From: Angelakisella massiliensis
Lineage (GTDB): Bacteria > Bacillota > Clostridia > Oscillospirales > Ruminococcaceae
Direction of reading: 5' to 3'
Length of the DNA stretch: 64,000 bases
Assembly (NCBI RefSeq): GCF_900104675.1
Contig: NZ_LT629944.1
Location: forward strand, 434,001-498,000
Shown: positions 35,299-44,573 of the stretch, piece after piece
How the letters are laid out: every line of letters starts with the position of its first letter
Position numbering within the stretch: the first letter of the stretch is position 1
Made by a program: the position numbers and the translations under genes
The notes under the pieces: generated by a model
Told to the model about the DNA's origin: nothing
The model's input: only the letters and a program-made list of their open reading frames with translations
Databases searched by the model: none

Positions 35299-36627
35299 TT
35301 ATTTCTTCTCCTCCAGATGCTCCATGGCATCCTCCAGATCGGCGTAGGCGGTGCTCATGATCTCCTCATAAATGGCATCGGAGAACCGGTCATCCAGGGG
35401 AACTGTCCGGGTGGAACCGGAATACATGCTCTTGAGCGTAGCCTCTCCCTGCTCCAGCTCATTGTCACCCAGAACAATGGTATACTTGGCGCCGATCTTG
35501 TTGGCGTATTTCATCTGAGCCTTGATGGAACGGCCCATCAGGTCGCTTTGAGCCTGGAAGCCGTCGCTGCGCAGCAGGTTCACCAGCTGGAATGCCTTCA
35601 GACCAGCCTTGTCCCCCATGGAGGCGATATAGACGTCGCAGGTCTCCTCCGGCGGGAAGTCGCAGCCCTGATCGATCATTACCTTCAGCAGCCGCTCCAG
35701 ACCCATGGCAAAACCGATGCCCTCATAATCAGGGCCTCCCAGCTCTCCCAGCAGGCCACCGTAACGGCCGCCGCCGCCGCAGACCAGACGGTTGCCTTCC
35801 TTGTCAGTGAAAACGCATTCAAAAACAGTGCGGGTGTAGTAATCCAGACCCCGGACGATGGTGGGATTGACCACATAGCTGATGCCGGCCTGGGTCAGCA
35901 GTGCCTTTACCTGTTCAAAGTGGTCAGCGCAATCTTCACATAGGTAATCCAGCACCTTGGGTGCTCCTTCAGCAATAGCGCTGCACACCGGGCTCTTGCA
36001 GTCCAGGATACGCATGGGATTTTTCTCCAGGCGCTCCAGGCAGGTGGGACACAGCTGGTCGGTATACTGGGCGAAATAGGCCTTGAGGGCCTCATGATAC
36101 CGCTTGCGGCAGGTGGGGCAGCCGATGGAATTGAGTTCCACCTGGATTCCCTCCACCCCCAGGGTGTCATAGATCTCGTGGACCAGGGCAATCACTTCAG
36201 CGTCAGCCGCGGGAGAGGTGGCGCCGTACATCTCCACGCCAAACTGGTGGAACTCCCGGAACCGTCCGCTCTGAGGCTTCTCATACCGGAAGCAGGAAAG
36301 GACATAGCTGAGCTTTACAGGCAAAGCGTCCCCCAGCAGGCCGTTTTCAATGGCCGCCCGAGCCATACCGGCGGTGCCTTCCGGGCGCAGGGTGATGCTC
36401 CGTCCGCCTTTGTCCTGGAAGGTGTACATCTCCTTGTTGACCACGTCGGTGGTCTCACCCACGGAGCGATTGAACAGCTCAGTGTGTTCAAAGGTGGGAA
36501 CCCTCATCTCCTTGTACCCGAAGAGGGCGGCGGTGGTGAGCAGTGTCCGCTCGATATACTGCCATTTGGCGCTGTCCCGGGGCAGGATATCCTTGGTTCC
36601 CCGGGGGGCTGTGGTAAGTAATGCCAT
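35299..36627 (-). CDS. hisS: Histidyl-tRNA synthetase
   Basis: 442-residue class II synthetase. Motif 1 is in the N-terminal APRGTKDILPRDSAKW. Motif 2 covers FRYEKPQSGRFREFHQFGVEMYG. The histidine-binding loops GLDYYTRTVFE and the GGGGRYGGLLGELGG region are intact, and a C-terminal anticodon-binding domain follows from about residue 335. GGAGG lies 8 nt before ATG 36627. It heads the hisS-aspS pair. Confidence 0.97.
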   Translation of the reverse strand: MALLTTAPRGTKDILPRDSAKWQYIERTLLTTAALFGYKEMRVPTFEHTELFNRSVGETTDVVNKEMYTFQDKGGRSITLRPEGTAGMARAAIENGLLGDALPVKLSYVLSCFRYEKPQSGRFREFHQFGVEMYGATSPAADAEVIALVHEIYDTLGVEGIQVELNSIGCPTCRKRYHEALKAYFAQYTDQLCPTCLERLEKNPMRILDCKSPVCSAIAEGAPKVLDYLCEDCADHFEQVKALLTQAGISYVVNPTIVRGLDYYTRTVFECVFTDKEGNRLVCGGGGRYGGLLGELGGPDYEGIGFAMGLERLLKVMIDQGCDFPPEETCDVYIASMGDKAGLKAFQLVNLLRSDGFQAQSDLMGRSIKAQMKYANKIGAKYTIVLGDNELEQGEATLKSMYSGSTRTVPLDDRFSDAIYEEIMSTAYADLEDAMEHLEEKK

Positions 36628-36670
36628 AGTCAGAGACCTCCAAAAAAGCTTTATCCCGGCTCAACGGAAA

Positions 36671-36716
36671 GGGCAGACCAACGGTCTGCCCCCTCAGCCG
36701 GTAAAAAAATCGTTGA
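36671..36716 (-). terminator. Possible terminator after mgsA
   Basis: On the minus strand ATTTTTTTACC follows a GTTTCCG/CGGAAAC hairpin, and GGGCAGACC/GGTCTGCCC makes a second perfect stem followed by TTT. TCAACG/CGTTGA brackets the whole. Together these probably end the mre-mgsA transcript before hisS. Confidence 0.5.
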
Positions 36717-36748
36717 GAGCGTTTCCGGCACCGTGTCGGAAACCATGT

Positions 36749-37150
36749 TTATTTGGGATTGACAATATCCCGCCAATCCAGATCTCCATGCTCCAGGGCA
36801 TGGATGAGCGCTTCGGCGGTAGCAATATTGGTGGCCATGGGGATGTTGTACACATCACACAGGCGCAGCAGGTTTGCTTCGTCCGGTTCGGTGGATTTTG
36901 CGCCGATAGGGTCCCGGAAAAAGAGGAGCAGGTCGATCTCGTTACAGGAGATCCGGGAAGCGATCTGTTGGTCGCCGCCCTGGGAGCCGGACATAAAGCG
37001 AACGATGCTCAGTCCGGTAGCCTCCGCCACCATTTTGCCGGTGGTGCCGGTGGCACAAAGGTTATGTCTGCTGAGAATACCACAGTACGCAATGCAGAAC
37101 TGAACCATCAGTTCTTTTTTCGCGTCATGGGCGATGAGTGCGATGTTCAT
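36749..37150 (-). CDS. mgsA: Methylglyoxal synthase-like protein
   Basis: 133-residue MGS-domain protein expected to turn dihydroxyacetone phosphate into methylglyoxal. Present are the N-terminal [10 protein letters not shown] (His8-Asp9), CATGTTGKM, the catalytic-type Asp60 in [13 protein letters not shown] and [12 protein letters not shown]. By eye, the position of enteric His98 (in PHDPD) is Thr here (KSTEPD), so one active-site residue differs. It is shorter at the C-terminus than the enteric enzyme. It is translated from ATG 37150, 24 bp after the MinD-like gene, and sits at the end of the cell-shape cluster as in other clostridia. Confidence 0.87.
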   Translation of the reverse strand: MNIALIAHDAKKELMVQFCIAYCGILSRHNLCATGTTGKMVAEATGLSIVRFMSGSQGGDQQIASRISCNEIDLLLFFRDPIGAKSTEPDEANLLRLCDVYNIPMATNIATAEALIHALEHGDLDWRDIVNPK

Positions 37151-37174
37151 AGTGATAAATACGCTCCTTTCCGT

Positions 37175-37897
37175 TCAGTGATACAGAACCAGTTCCGCGT
37201 CCTCCCCCATCAGGCGGCGGGCAATGCGGTCCAGCTCCGCGTAGGCGGGAAAAGGCAGCTTATCCGGGCTGGGCATCCCCAGCTCCTCCGCTTCGGGGAT
37301 AGCTCCCAGCAGCTGCGCTCCCACCAGGTCGATAACGTCGTCCAGGTCACGGACGTGTTTGCTCTTTTTAAGTGTCTTGGGGACCCTGTTGATGACCAAA
37401 CGCTGCTGATGCAGACCGGCGCGATGCAGGAGCGCGGACACCCGTCCTCCGCAGCGCACCGCCACAGGCTCGGGTGTGGTCACGATAAGCGCCTGATCGC
37501 ACATTTTTGCCAGCATGGTCTCCATGGGACCAAAGCCCGCTCCGCAGTCGGTAAGCAGCCAGTCATAATTTCTGTCCGCCCACAGCACCAATGTCCTCAG
37601 CTGTTCTTCTCTTGGAACATAGGAAGGGTCCAGTGGAGCGCATAGCAGTTCCATCCCATACCGGTTATGCCGAAGCAAGGCGTCTCCAATCTCGCAGCGG
37701 CTCTCCAGCACATCCGCCAGATCATACACCGCCGCGTCCTCCACCGAGAGGGAAATATCCAATCCGCGGAAACCATTGTCCGTCTCCAGAATCAAAACCC
37801 GGCCGCCCCGGGATGCCAACCCAGCAGCCACACCGGTGCAGATGGTGCTTTTGCCCACTCCGCCCTTTCCGGACACGATCATGATCTTTTCCGCCAA
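37175..37897 (-). CDS. MinD/ParA-family ATPase
   Basis: 240-residue P-loop ATPase with a deviant Walker A KGGVGKST (about 10-17), LETDNGFRGLDISL as switch I, and DYDWLLTDCGAG-type Walker B (here NYDWLLTDCGAG). It is most like clostridial MinD proteins, which position the division septum. However, the C-terminus (RRLMGEDAELVLYH) lacks a clear amphipathic membrane helix, and no minC or minE lies beside it. The start is TTG 37897, with GGAGG 6-7 nt upstream. It is read from its own promoter at 37966-37994, downstream of mrdA and before mgsA. Confidence 0.85.
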   Translation of the reverse strand: MAEKIMIVSGKGGVGKSTICTGVAAGLASRGGRVLILETDNGFRGLDISLSVEDAAVYDLADVLESRCEIGDALLRHNRYGMELLCAPLDPSYVPREEQLRTLVLWADRNYDWLLTDCGAGFGPMETMLAKMCDQALIVTTPEPVAVRCGGRVSALLHRAGLHQQRLVINRVPKTLKKSKHVRDLDDVIDLVGAQLLGAIPEAEELGMPSPDKLPFPAYAELDRIARRLMGEDAELVLYH

Positions 37898-37965
37898 GGC
37901 AATCCCTCCGATGGCGCAATACGCTGATTTGCCTCAAAATTGAACCGGACTGTTCAATCATTACT

Positions 37966-37994
37966 AGTGTAGCACAAAAACGAGGGATTGAAAA
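37966..37994 (-). promoter_or_regulatory. Promoter of the MinD-like gene with a downstream inverted repeat
   Basis: On the minus strand TTTTCA (37994-37989) and TACACT (37971-37966), 17 bp apart, with TG two bases before the -10. Just downstream, TTGAAC-n6-GTTCAA (37940-37957) forms an inverted repeat that a repressor could use. The spacing (6) differs from a Gram-positive LexA box (4). Confidence 0.55.
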
Positions 37995-38051
37995 CGTGTT
38001 TTTGTTCGGTTTTTGCTAAAAATCAAATTTGTTTTAAATTTTTGTGGAGAA

Positions 38052-40109
38052 TCATGGAAGAAGTGTGCCGCTGTCCTGCACAGATTCCGTTTTGGAGCCG
38101 CCGAAGAAATACTCTTCCGCGATGGCACGGGCCACCGGAGCACCGGTATAGCCCTGTCCGCCGTTTTCCAGCACCACGGCGATGGCGATCTCCGGGTCCT
38201 CCGCGGGGATATAACAGATGTAGCAGGACGTAAGGGTGGAATCCCCTTCGGGGGTACCGGTCTTGGAAGCCACTGTCAGGGGAAAGCCGGTCCACAGCCA
38301 GCCGGAGGTACCGCCGTCAGCGGTAGCGGCAACCATACCTTGGTGCACTGTCTCAAAGGCGGATTGGGGGGCAGGGACCTGATCCACCACCTGGGGCTGG
38401 GTTTCGCTGATGGTGGTTTTGAAGTCGTAGCTCTTGATGGCCTTGACAAAGTGGGGCTGCATCCTGGTGCCGTTGTTGGCCAGGGTGGCCACATAGTTTG
38501 CCATCTGCAAGGGAGTGAAGCCGTGGTCCAGCTGGCCGATGGCCGACTGGATGACGTTGCCGGAGGTCCAGGTTTCCCCAATGGCCTCACGGGTAGCGGG
38601 GCTGGAAAGCTGGCCGCTTGCCTCCGGCAGCTCCACCCCTGTCTTGGAACCCAGGCCAAAATGGGCGGCATATTCGTTCTGTTTGTCGATCCCCAGCCTC
38701 CAGCCGGTTTCGTAGAAAAAGACATTGCAGCTGCGCTGGAGGGCGGTTACCACATTGATGGGACCATCGGCGTGCATACATTTTGGCTGGTAATCCGGGA
38801 ACCGGGTATACACCATATTGCAGGTGATGGTCTCAGTTGGTGTAATGACCCCTTCAGAAAGCCCCGCAATAGCCACCGTCGGCTTGTAAGTGGAACCGGG
38901 GCGGTAGACGCCCATGGTGGCCCGGTTGAGCAGCGGTTCCGGTTTCTGGGTGGAAAGGGTGGCATAATCCTGTTGATAGGTGCTGATATCATAGGAGGGA
39001 TAGGTGGCTGCCGCCAGAATCTCACCTGTCTTGGGGTCGATGGCCACCGCCGCTCCGGCGCTGGCGTCCCGGCCCTGTTCATGGGTCAGGGAGGTATTGG
39101 CGTTGAGGTTCTTGATAGTCTCCTCCAGCCCCTCCTGGGCCGCCCGCTGAACGTCACGGTCCAGCGTGAGGACCACCGTGTTTCCCGGTACAGGGGCTAC
39201 CGTCTCCTCCACATCCACGACGTTGCCCTTGTTGTCCAGGGTGATCAGACGCTCCCCCTTCTGGCCCCGCAGCTCGCTTTCAAAGGCGGCCTCGATACCG
39301 CTCTTGCCCAGGTATTCATCCCCTTTGTAGCCCTGGGGATTATCGGCGCTCCACCACAGACCGTCCTCTTTGAGCTGAGCCATCTCTTCCTTGTAGATGG
39401 GGCCCATCATGCCGATGATGTGGGGGGCCAGGGTGCCGTCCACATATTCCCGGATGGGGCTCTCCACCACATCCACCCCCGGCAGCTCGTAGCTGTGCTC
39501 CAGGATGGTATCCCGGGCCACCGAGCCCACGTCACTGGCAAAAACATAGGTGTTCTCCAGGCTGAAATCCCGCAGCACCATCTCATAACGGATACCTGCC
39601 AGCTTGCGGCGGGTTTCGGCGTCGTAGTCCCACAGATCGTAGAACCGCTGGTCCGACAGCCAGTACATACACTCCTCAGCGGTGGCATATTCATTGATTT
39701 CCAGGTCCCGCTTCAGCTGAGCCACCTGGGTGTCATACCCCTCTTTGAAGGTGAAAGGCTCCGTTTCACTGATGGGCAGGTTGTCAGTCCAGCTCTGGCC
39801 CAAAGATTCCATCAGGGTAATAAGGCGGTAAAGCACCTCATTTTCCTTGCCGTAGGGCAGATAGGCCCGGTCTAGAATGATGTTGTAGCCCACCCGGTTG
39901 ATGGTAAAGGGCCTGCCGTACCGGTCCACGATTTCCCCTCTGGTGGCACTGACCGTCTGACGGCTGACAGTACCCTGGGTCGCCTTGTTTTTATAGGATT
40001 CCCCTTCGGCGATCTGAAGAAGCATCAGCTGGTAAACAAAAAGTACAAAAATGCACCCTACCAGTCCGCAGAGGATCGCGAAGCGGATATTTTGCTGTTT
40101 TTTATTCAT
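38052..40109 (-). CDS. mrdA: Penicillin-binding protein 2 (elongation transpeptidase)
   Basis: 685-residue class B PBP. There is a short cytosolic start, one membrane helix (about 9-31), a pedestal domain with RGEIVDRYGRPF, and the transpeptidase domain. The nucleophile Ser is in GSTYKPT, the second motif is S-C-N (QRSCNVFFYETG) and the third is KTGTPEG. It cross-links peptidoglycan during rod-type elongation together with MreBCD and RodA. Ribosome site AAAGGAGG lies before ATG 40109. It follows mreD by 57 bp. Confidence 0.95.
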   Translation of the reverse strand: MNKKQQNIRFAILCGLVGCIFVLFVYQLMLLQIAEGESYKNKATQGTVSRQTVSATRGEIVDRYGRPFTINRVGYNIILDRAYLPYGKENEVLYRLITLMESLGQSWTDNLPISETEPFTFKEGYDTQVAQLKRDLEINEYATAEECMYWLSDQRFYDLWDYDAETRRKLAGIRYEMVLRDFSLENTYVFASDVGSVARDTILEHSYELPGVDVVESPIREYVDGTLAPHIIGMMGPIYKEEMAQLKEDGLWWSADNPQGYKGDEYLGKSGIEAAFESELRGQKGERLITLDNKGNVVDVEETVAPVPGNTVVLTLDRDVQRAAQEGLEETIKNLNANTSLTHEQGRDASAGAAVAIDPKTGEILAAATYPSYDISTYQQDYATLSTQKPEPLLNRATMGVYRPGSTYKPTVAIAGLSEGVITPTETITCNMVYTRFPDYQPKCMHADGPINVVTALQRSCNVFFYETGWRLGIDKQNEYAAHFGLGSKTGVELPEASGQLSSPATREAIGETWTSGNVIQSAIGQLDHGFTPLQMANYVATLANNGTRMQPHFVKAIKSYDFKTTISETQPQVVDQVPAPQSAFETVHQGMVAATADGGTSGWLWTGFPLTVASKTGTPEGDSTLTSCYICYIPAEDPEIAIAVVLENGGQGYTGAPVARAIAEEYFFGGSKTESVQDSGTLLP

Positions 40110-40166
40110 GGGAAAAACCTCCTTTCCCTCCGGAGACCGGAGAGACCGGGCTGAAACCTTTTCGCC

Positions 40167-40688
40167 TCAGGCGGCGAGGATCTTTTTCTGAAAGGTTCCA
40201 TGGATCATGCGGGTAAGATAATAAAGGGGTGCCGCCGACACCGCGGTATAGATGCACATGGGCAGCAGCCTGTACAGATAATAACGACCTGCTCCCTCGT
40301 ATCCCCACAGCAGAAAACTGAAAAAGAAGCCGATCCACTGAATGACCGCCATGGTTATAAAGGTAAAGAGGATGGCGTTGGCCACTACGGGACGCATATA
40401 GCTCTGCACCAGCAATCCTATGGTGACGCAAAAGAAAAAGAGGGTCAGGGTATAATAGCCGAAGGAGTAGGAACTGAACAGGTCGCAGCAAAATCCGGCG
40501 AAGGCCCCCATAAAGCCTCCCGCCAGTTCCCCTTCAAACATGGCAATGGAGATGGCCATAGCTGCCGCCAGCATGGGTTTGATATTCATAATGGCAAAAA
40601 GACCAGGTGTATTCTGCATCACTGTCAAGGCCAGCAGCACCAGCACATAAATGGCAAATTTGGCTGCTTTATACCGTGTAGACAGCAT
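40167..40688 (-). CDS. mreD: Rod shape-determining protein MreD
   Basis: 173-residue membrane protein with about five hydrophobic helices and the MreD features GLFAIMNIKPMLAAAMAISIAMFEGELAGGFMGAFAGFCCDL. It links MreB/MreC to the peptidoglycan elongation machinery. The start MLSTRYKAAKF at 40688 is chosen because AAAGGAGG stands 7 nt before it; the frame extends six codons further without a site. The order mreB-mreC-mreD-mrdA is the conserved one. Confidence 0.93.
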   Translation of the reverse strand: MLSTRYKAAKFAIYVLVLLALTVMQNTPGLFAIMNIKPMLAAAMAISIAMFEGELAGGFMGAFAGFCCDLFSSYSFGYYTLTLFFFCVTIGLLVQSYMRPVVANAILFTFITMAVIQWIGFFFSFLLWGYEGAGRYYLYRLLPMCIYTAVSAAPLYYLTRMIHGTFQKKILAA

Positions 40689-40924
40689 TGGTTTCCTCCT
40701 TTCCATCCCAGAAACAGGGCAAAACGGGAATCATATCACAGCAGACGGAAAGCATCCCTGTAAAGTGTGATAACCTTACAGGAACGAATTCTGTTTTCCG
40801 GCAGGCCCTCTCCCCGGATAAAAGCATTCCGCTTCATCGGGGAGGATACTGTCAGCCTTTGCTGATACCAGCGGTCTGTTTTCTTACTGCCCCAGCATCA
40901 CTTTCAGAGAAAAGAAGCCAAAAA

Positions 40925-41785
40925 TTACTCCGTAAAGCCAGCATTCTCATCCTTGCCGGCAAAATCCTTGATCACTACAACGCTCTTGGTTTCCCGGATA
41001 TCAGCGGCAGGCTTGATAACGGCATAAAGAGACAAGCCGCTCACTTCATTTTCCACCGATTCCACCTCACCGATCACCAGTCCCCGGGGCATCATGCCTC
41101 CCACGCCGGAGGTGACGATAGTATCCCCCACCGTCACGCCGCTTTCCCGGGAAAGGAAGCCCAGTTTGCACCGGTCCTGCTCCGCCAGAGGGAAGGTACC
41201 GGTGATGACGCCGGTGTCCAGACTGCGGATATCCACGCCGCCCACATCAATGGAAACATCCAAAATCGTGGTGACCTTGGCATAGCCATAGCTGACCCCC
41301 TGCACCACTCCCACCAGGCCATCGGAGGTGATGACGGGACAGCGTTCCGTGATCCCATGATAGGTTCCCACATCGATAATAAACGAACCAAAGCGGTCAT
41401 CGGGACTGCGTCCTATCACCGACGCCGGCTCAAAAACAAAATCCTGATTTCTTTCTTTCAGCTCCAGGTATTCCCGGAACTGATCATTTTCCGTTTTCAG
41501 GTTCTGATAATCCACCATCTGTTCGGTCAGCCTGCGGTTTTCCTCCCGCAAAGCCTCATTTTCCTCCACCAGCTGGGCCACATTGAGGTAGGGGCCCAGA
41601 GCATCTCCCGCCAGACCGGAAAGGGACGCGGTCACTCTGGCCACCGGTGTCATAATGATTCCCCCCACGCCGGAAAGAAAAGGCATCAGGGCGTCTGTAT
41701 AAATGGCCCTCAGCAGGAAGGCGAACAGCAGGGAAAACACCGCCAGCAGCAGGTGGAACCGCTTGCTCTTAAAAAAGTCTTTCAT
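40925..41785 (-). CDS. mreC: Rod shape-determining protein MreC
   Basis: 286-residue single-pass membrane protein. It has a membrane helix (about 11-27), an extracellular coiled coil (about 65-110, VEENEALREENRRLTEQMVDYQNLKTEN) and two beta-barrel domains with VIGRSPDDRFGSFIIDVGTYHGI and TSGVGGMMPRGLVIGEV. It acts as a scaffold for PBP2 and the elongation complex outside the membrane. ATG 41785 lies 84 bp after mreB. A 236-bp gap to mreD has no other gene. Confidence 0.95.
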   Translation of the reverse strand: MKDFFKSKRFHLLLAVFSLLFAFLLRAIYTDALMPFLSGVGGIIMTPVARVTASLSGLAGDALGPYLNVAQLVEENEALREENRRLTEQMVDYQNLKTENDQFREYLELKERNQDFVFEPASVIGRSPDDRFGSFIIDVGTYHGITERCPVITSDGLVGVVQGVSYGYAKVTTILDVSIDVGGVDIRSLDTGVITGTFPLAEQDRCKLGFLSRESGVTVGDTIVTSGVGGMMPRGLVIGEVESVENEVSGLSLYAVIKPAADIRETKSVVVIKDFAGKDENAGFTE

Positions 41786-41869
41786 GGCTTCTCCCTTCGG
41801 GACATAGATATGGCAACGCCCGCAAGCCTATGGGCCCGCGGGCATCTGAGCTGCTTTTCAAAACAGCGT

Positions 41870-42886
41870 TTAGTGTCTCTCATCGGTGAACAGCGCTTCC
41901 TTCTGCTTGAAGGGGAGCTCCAGAATGCGCCCGGTGCCCAACGCCACGCAGTCCAGAGGATTTTCCGCGATATGCACCGGCATCCCTGTTTCAATAGAGA
42001 TCAGTTCATCCAGACCCTTGAGCATGGCGCCGCCTCCGGTGAGGGTGATGCCGCGATCAATGATATCGGCGGACAGTTCCGGCGGGGTCCGCTCCAGAGT
42101 GGTGCGGATGGCGTCCAGAATGGTCACCACAGAATCCGCCAGTGCCTCCCGCACCTCCTTGGGTGTCAGCAGGATGTCCTTGGGGAAACCATCCACCAGA
42201 TTGCGTCCGGTGACCTGAATAGGCTCCTCATTCTCATAAGGATAGGCGGAACCAATGCGGATCTTGATATCCTCAGCGGTTCGTTCGCCAACCAGAAGAT
42301 TATATTTCTTCTTGATGTAAGCAATGATATTGCGGTCAAACTCATCTCCCGCAACCCGCACCGACTTGGAGGTGACAATACCTCCCATGGAGATAACAGC
42401 CACCTCGCTGGTGCCGCCGCCAATATCCACCACCATGCTGCCGATGGCTTCCTCCACCGGCAGTCCGGCGCCGATGGCCGCGGCCATGGGTTCCTCGATG
42501 ATGGCCACAGATTTGCCTCCGGCAGTTTCCGCCGCTTCCCGAACCGCCCGCTTTTCCACCGCGGTGACGCCGGAAGGGATGCAGATCACGATACGGGGCT
42601 TGCCGAAGATACGCTTGCCCACCACCGACTTGATAAACTCAGAAAGCATGCTGGCGGTAATATCAAAGTCCGCGATAACGCCATCCTTCAAAGGACGGAT
42701 GGCTACAATGGAGCCGGGGGTACGTCCCACCACATCCTTGGCCTTCTGGCCCACATGGATGACATGGTCGTTGCGGATATCCACCGCCACCACCGAGGGC
42801 TCCCGCATGATGATACCTTTGCCTTTCATATAAATCAGGGTGTTTGCCGTTCCCAGATCAATGCCAATATCCTTGCTACCAAACAT
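41870..42886 (-). CDS. mreB: Rod shape-determining protein MreB
   Basis: 338-residue bacterial actin that guides lateral wall synthesis. Nucleotide-binding segments are DIGIDLGTANTLIYMKGKGI (phosphate 1), VVDIGGGTSEVAVISMGGI (phosphate 2) and GITLTGGGAMLKGLDELI (adenosine). Family start ATG 42886 (MFGSKDIG), with AAGGAG upstream; a longer open frame toward 43081 lacks similarity. First gene of the shape cluster, about 315 nt from a strong promoter. Confidence 0.97.
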   Translation of the reverse strand: MFGSKDIGIDLGTANTLIYMKGKGIIMREPSVVAVDIRNDHVIHVGQKAKDVVGRTPGSIVAIRPLKDGVIADFDITASMLSEFIKSVVGKRIFGKPRIVICIPSGVTAVEKRAVREAAETAGGKSVAIIEEPMAAAIGAGLPVEEAIGSMVVDIGGGTSEVAVISMGGIVTSKSVRVAGDEFDRNIIAYIKKKYNLLVGERTAEDIKIRIGSAYPYENEEPIQVTGRNLVDGFPKDILLTPKEVREALADSVVTILDAIRTTLERTPPELSADIIDRGITLTGGGAMLKGLDELISIETGMPVHIAENPLDCVALGTGRILELPFKQKEALFTDERH

Positions 42887-43556
42887 CTGTCCTTCTCCTT
42901 TCCGGCCTGGCCGGAGCTTGTTTCTATGACAAACGGGATTTCTTCCCATCCCGGATCTCCGGCAACGGAAAACGCAACTGGACCCGCGTCCTCCCATAAA
43001 GTGAAGGCCGCCGATCTGCCGGAGAGATTTATTCATCTTCAATTGGCTTGTGAGGCTGATTAAAAAGATTTTCGGGAACACCTTCCATTTTCCCGTCGCG
43101 AATGCGTGCCGGGTTCTGGAAAGCTGCAGGTCTGCCGGACAGACAAGAGGTTCCGATTCAGACCACTGAACAATGTTATAAAAAGCACCTCAACAGCCGT
43201 TTAGAGTTATTATACCCTATCCCGAGACGTTTCACAAGAAAACCAGCGCCAATAATTGCCCCGAAATTATTGCAAATATATGAATTTTTTTCGCTGACCG
43301 GTGTGCGGAAAGGATTTGGTCACAAAACCTTCGCACACCATCCCCTTGTCTTACCTATTCCGCTGCCAAAACACACCGGAAAGTTTTGGTCCCCTCTTCC
43401 CGCCTGTACCCATGCTCCGCGCCCATATCTTTGAGGAATATCATAGGACGCTATTACGGAAAGACGGAATACAGTTTGCCATCCGGGTCCGCCCGGCGGA
43501 CAAACCTGAAAATCCAGAGTATCCCTCTGCGGTTTTATCCCCTCTTTCAGGATGGT
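42887..43556. other. 670-bp gap between mreB and maf
   Basis: Contains the mreB promoter (43209-43237), an AT-rich inverted repeat immediately upstream of it (CAATAATT/AATTATTG, 43250-43272), and a long hairpin GGTGTGCG...CGCACACC (43300-43339) of unknown role. The ~315-nt mreB leader and the stretch 43345-43556 show no gene. Confidence 0.5.
43209..43237 (-). promoter_or_regulatory. mreBCD-mrdA promoter
   Basis: On the minus strand TTGTGA (43237-43232) and perfect TATAAT (43214-43209), spaced 17 bp. An A+T-rich palindrome CAATAATT/AATTATTG (43250-43272) sits 13-35 bp upstream of the -35 box, where it could be an UP element or an operator. Confidence 0.75.
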
Positions 43557-44120
43557 TCAGTCTTCCTTTCCTTCCAGTACCCGGGCAAGGCGGGCGATGG
43601 GCAGTCCCATCACATTGAAGTAATCCCCTTCCAGCCGCCGCACCAGCAAGCCTCCCCGTCCCTGGATGCCATAGGCTCCCGCTTTATCCATGGGTTCTCC
43701 GGTGGCTACATAATCCTGGATCTCCCGGGAGGAAAGGGGATAAAACTCCACCTGGGTCTGCTGCGTAAAGACTTTGCGTTCTCCGGGGCCCAGTACCGCC
43801 ACTCCCGTATAAACGCTGTGTACCCGACCGCTGAGAAGCCGCAGCATCTCCTGGGCTTCTTCGGGGGAATGGGGTTTGCCCAAAATGCGCCCTTCCACCG
43901 CCACCACAGTATCCGCCCCGATGATGCGGCAGTTCTGACACTCCGGCAGCTGTGCCACCGCCGAAGCTTTCCGCTCTGCCAGCAGCGCCACCGCTTCCTC
44001 CGGAGCAATCCCTTCCGGCAGGCTTTCATCCGCCTGGGAAACCTTCACCTGAAAATCATTGGTATAATAAGACAGCAGCTCCCTGCGTCTGGGAGACTGG
44101 GATGCCAGAATCAGTTTCAT
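43557..44120 (-). CDS. maf: Maf-family nucleotide pyrophosphatase
   Basis: 187-residue house-cleaning pyrophosphatase acting on non-canonical or modified nucleoside triphosphates (dTTP/UTP subgroup by general pattern). It has the N-terminal signature LILASQSPRRRELLSYY, IIGADTVVAVEGRILGKP with the catalytic Asp, and DKAGAYGIQGRGG. In Gram-positives Maf affects septation. It starts at ATG 44120, 12 bp after dut, so the two nucleotide-pool-cleaning enzymes are co-expressed. Confidence 0.95.
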   Translation of the reverse strand: MKLILASQSPRRRELLSYYTNDFQVKVSQADESLPEGIAPEEAVALLAERKASAVAQLPECQNCRIIGADTVVAVEGRILGKPHSPEEAQEMLRLLSGRVHSVYTGVAVLGPGERKVFTQQTQVEFYPLSSREIQDYVATGEPMDKAGAYGIQGRGGLLVRRLEGDYFNVMGLPIARLARVLEGKED

Positions 44121-44132
44121 TCTTCTCCCTCC

Positions 44133-44573
44133 TTACCGGGTGCCGGTGGAGCCAAAGCCACCGGTTCCCCGCTGGGAATCCTCCAGCTCCTCCACCTGGT
44201 TCAGTTCCGGCGTGACTACCGGCAGGATCACCATCTGAGCGATACGCTCTCCCGGCTGAACTGTGTAGGCCTCCTCCAGCTGACAGGTAAGGCCCACCAT
44301 CATTTCTCCCCGATAGTCGCTGTCAATGACCCCTACCCCATTGGCGGGGACCACGCCCTTTTTGATGCCCAAACCGCTGCGGCCAAAGACCAGCGCCACA
44401 TATCCCGGCTCCAACTGAATGGCCACCCCTGTGGGCACCACCGTCACCGCCCCATGGCGCACCTCCATGGGCTGGGAGATAGCGGCCGCCAGATCGTAAC
44501 CGGCGCTGCCTTCCGTTGCCCGGCGGGGAGAAATTGCCTCCGGGCGGGTGAGCTTGTATTTTAACTGTTTCAT
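44133..44573 (-). CDS. dut: Deoxyuridine 5'-triphosphate nucleotidohydrolase
   Basis: 146-residue trimeric dUTPase that converts dUTP to dUMP and pyrophosphate. Motifs in order: GSAGYDLAAAI (1), GRSGLGIKKGV (2), GVGVIDSDYRGEMMV (3, catalytic Asp), RIAQMVILPV (4) and the Gly-rich tail RGTGGFGSTGTR (5). Start ATG 44573 has AAAGGAG before it. The frame remains open upstream through part of a repeat element to about 44858, but those codons have no dUTPase similarity. Confidence 0.96.
   Translation of the reverse strand: MKQLKYKLTRPEAISPRRATEGSAGYDLAAAISQPMEVRHGAVTVVPTGVAIQLEPGYVALVFGRSGLGIKKGVVPANGVGVIDSDYRGEMMVGLTCQLEEAYTVQPGERIAQMVILPVVTPELNQVEELEDSQRGTGGFGSTGTR

Noticed and set aside
37940-37957. 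LexA/SOS-box-like GAAC...GTTC near the MinD-like gene
   Set aside because: The spacing is 6 instead of 4 and the outer bases do not match the Gram-positive consensus. It is kept only as an inverted repeat.
43300-43339. Hairpin GGTGTGCG...CGCACACC as the maf terminator
   Set aside because: It lies over 200 bp from the maf stop and no U-run follows on the minus strand; its role is left open.
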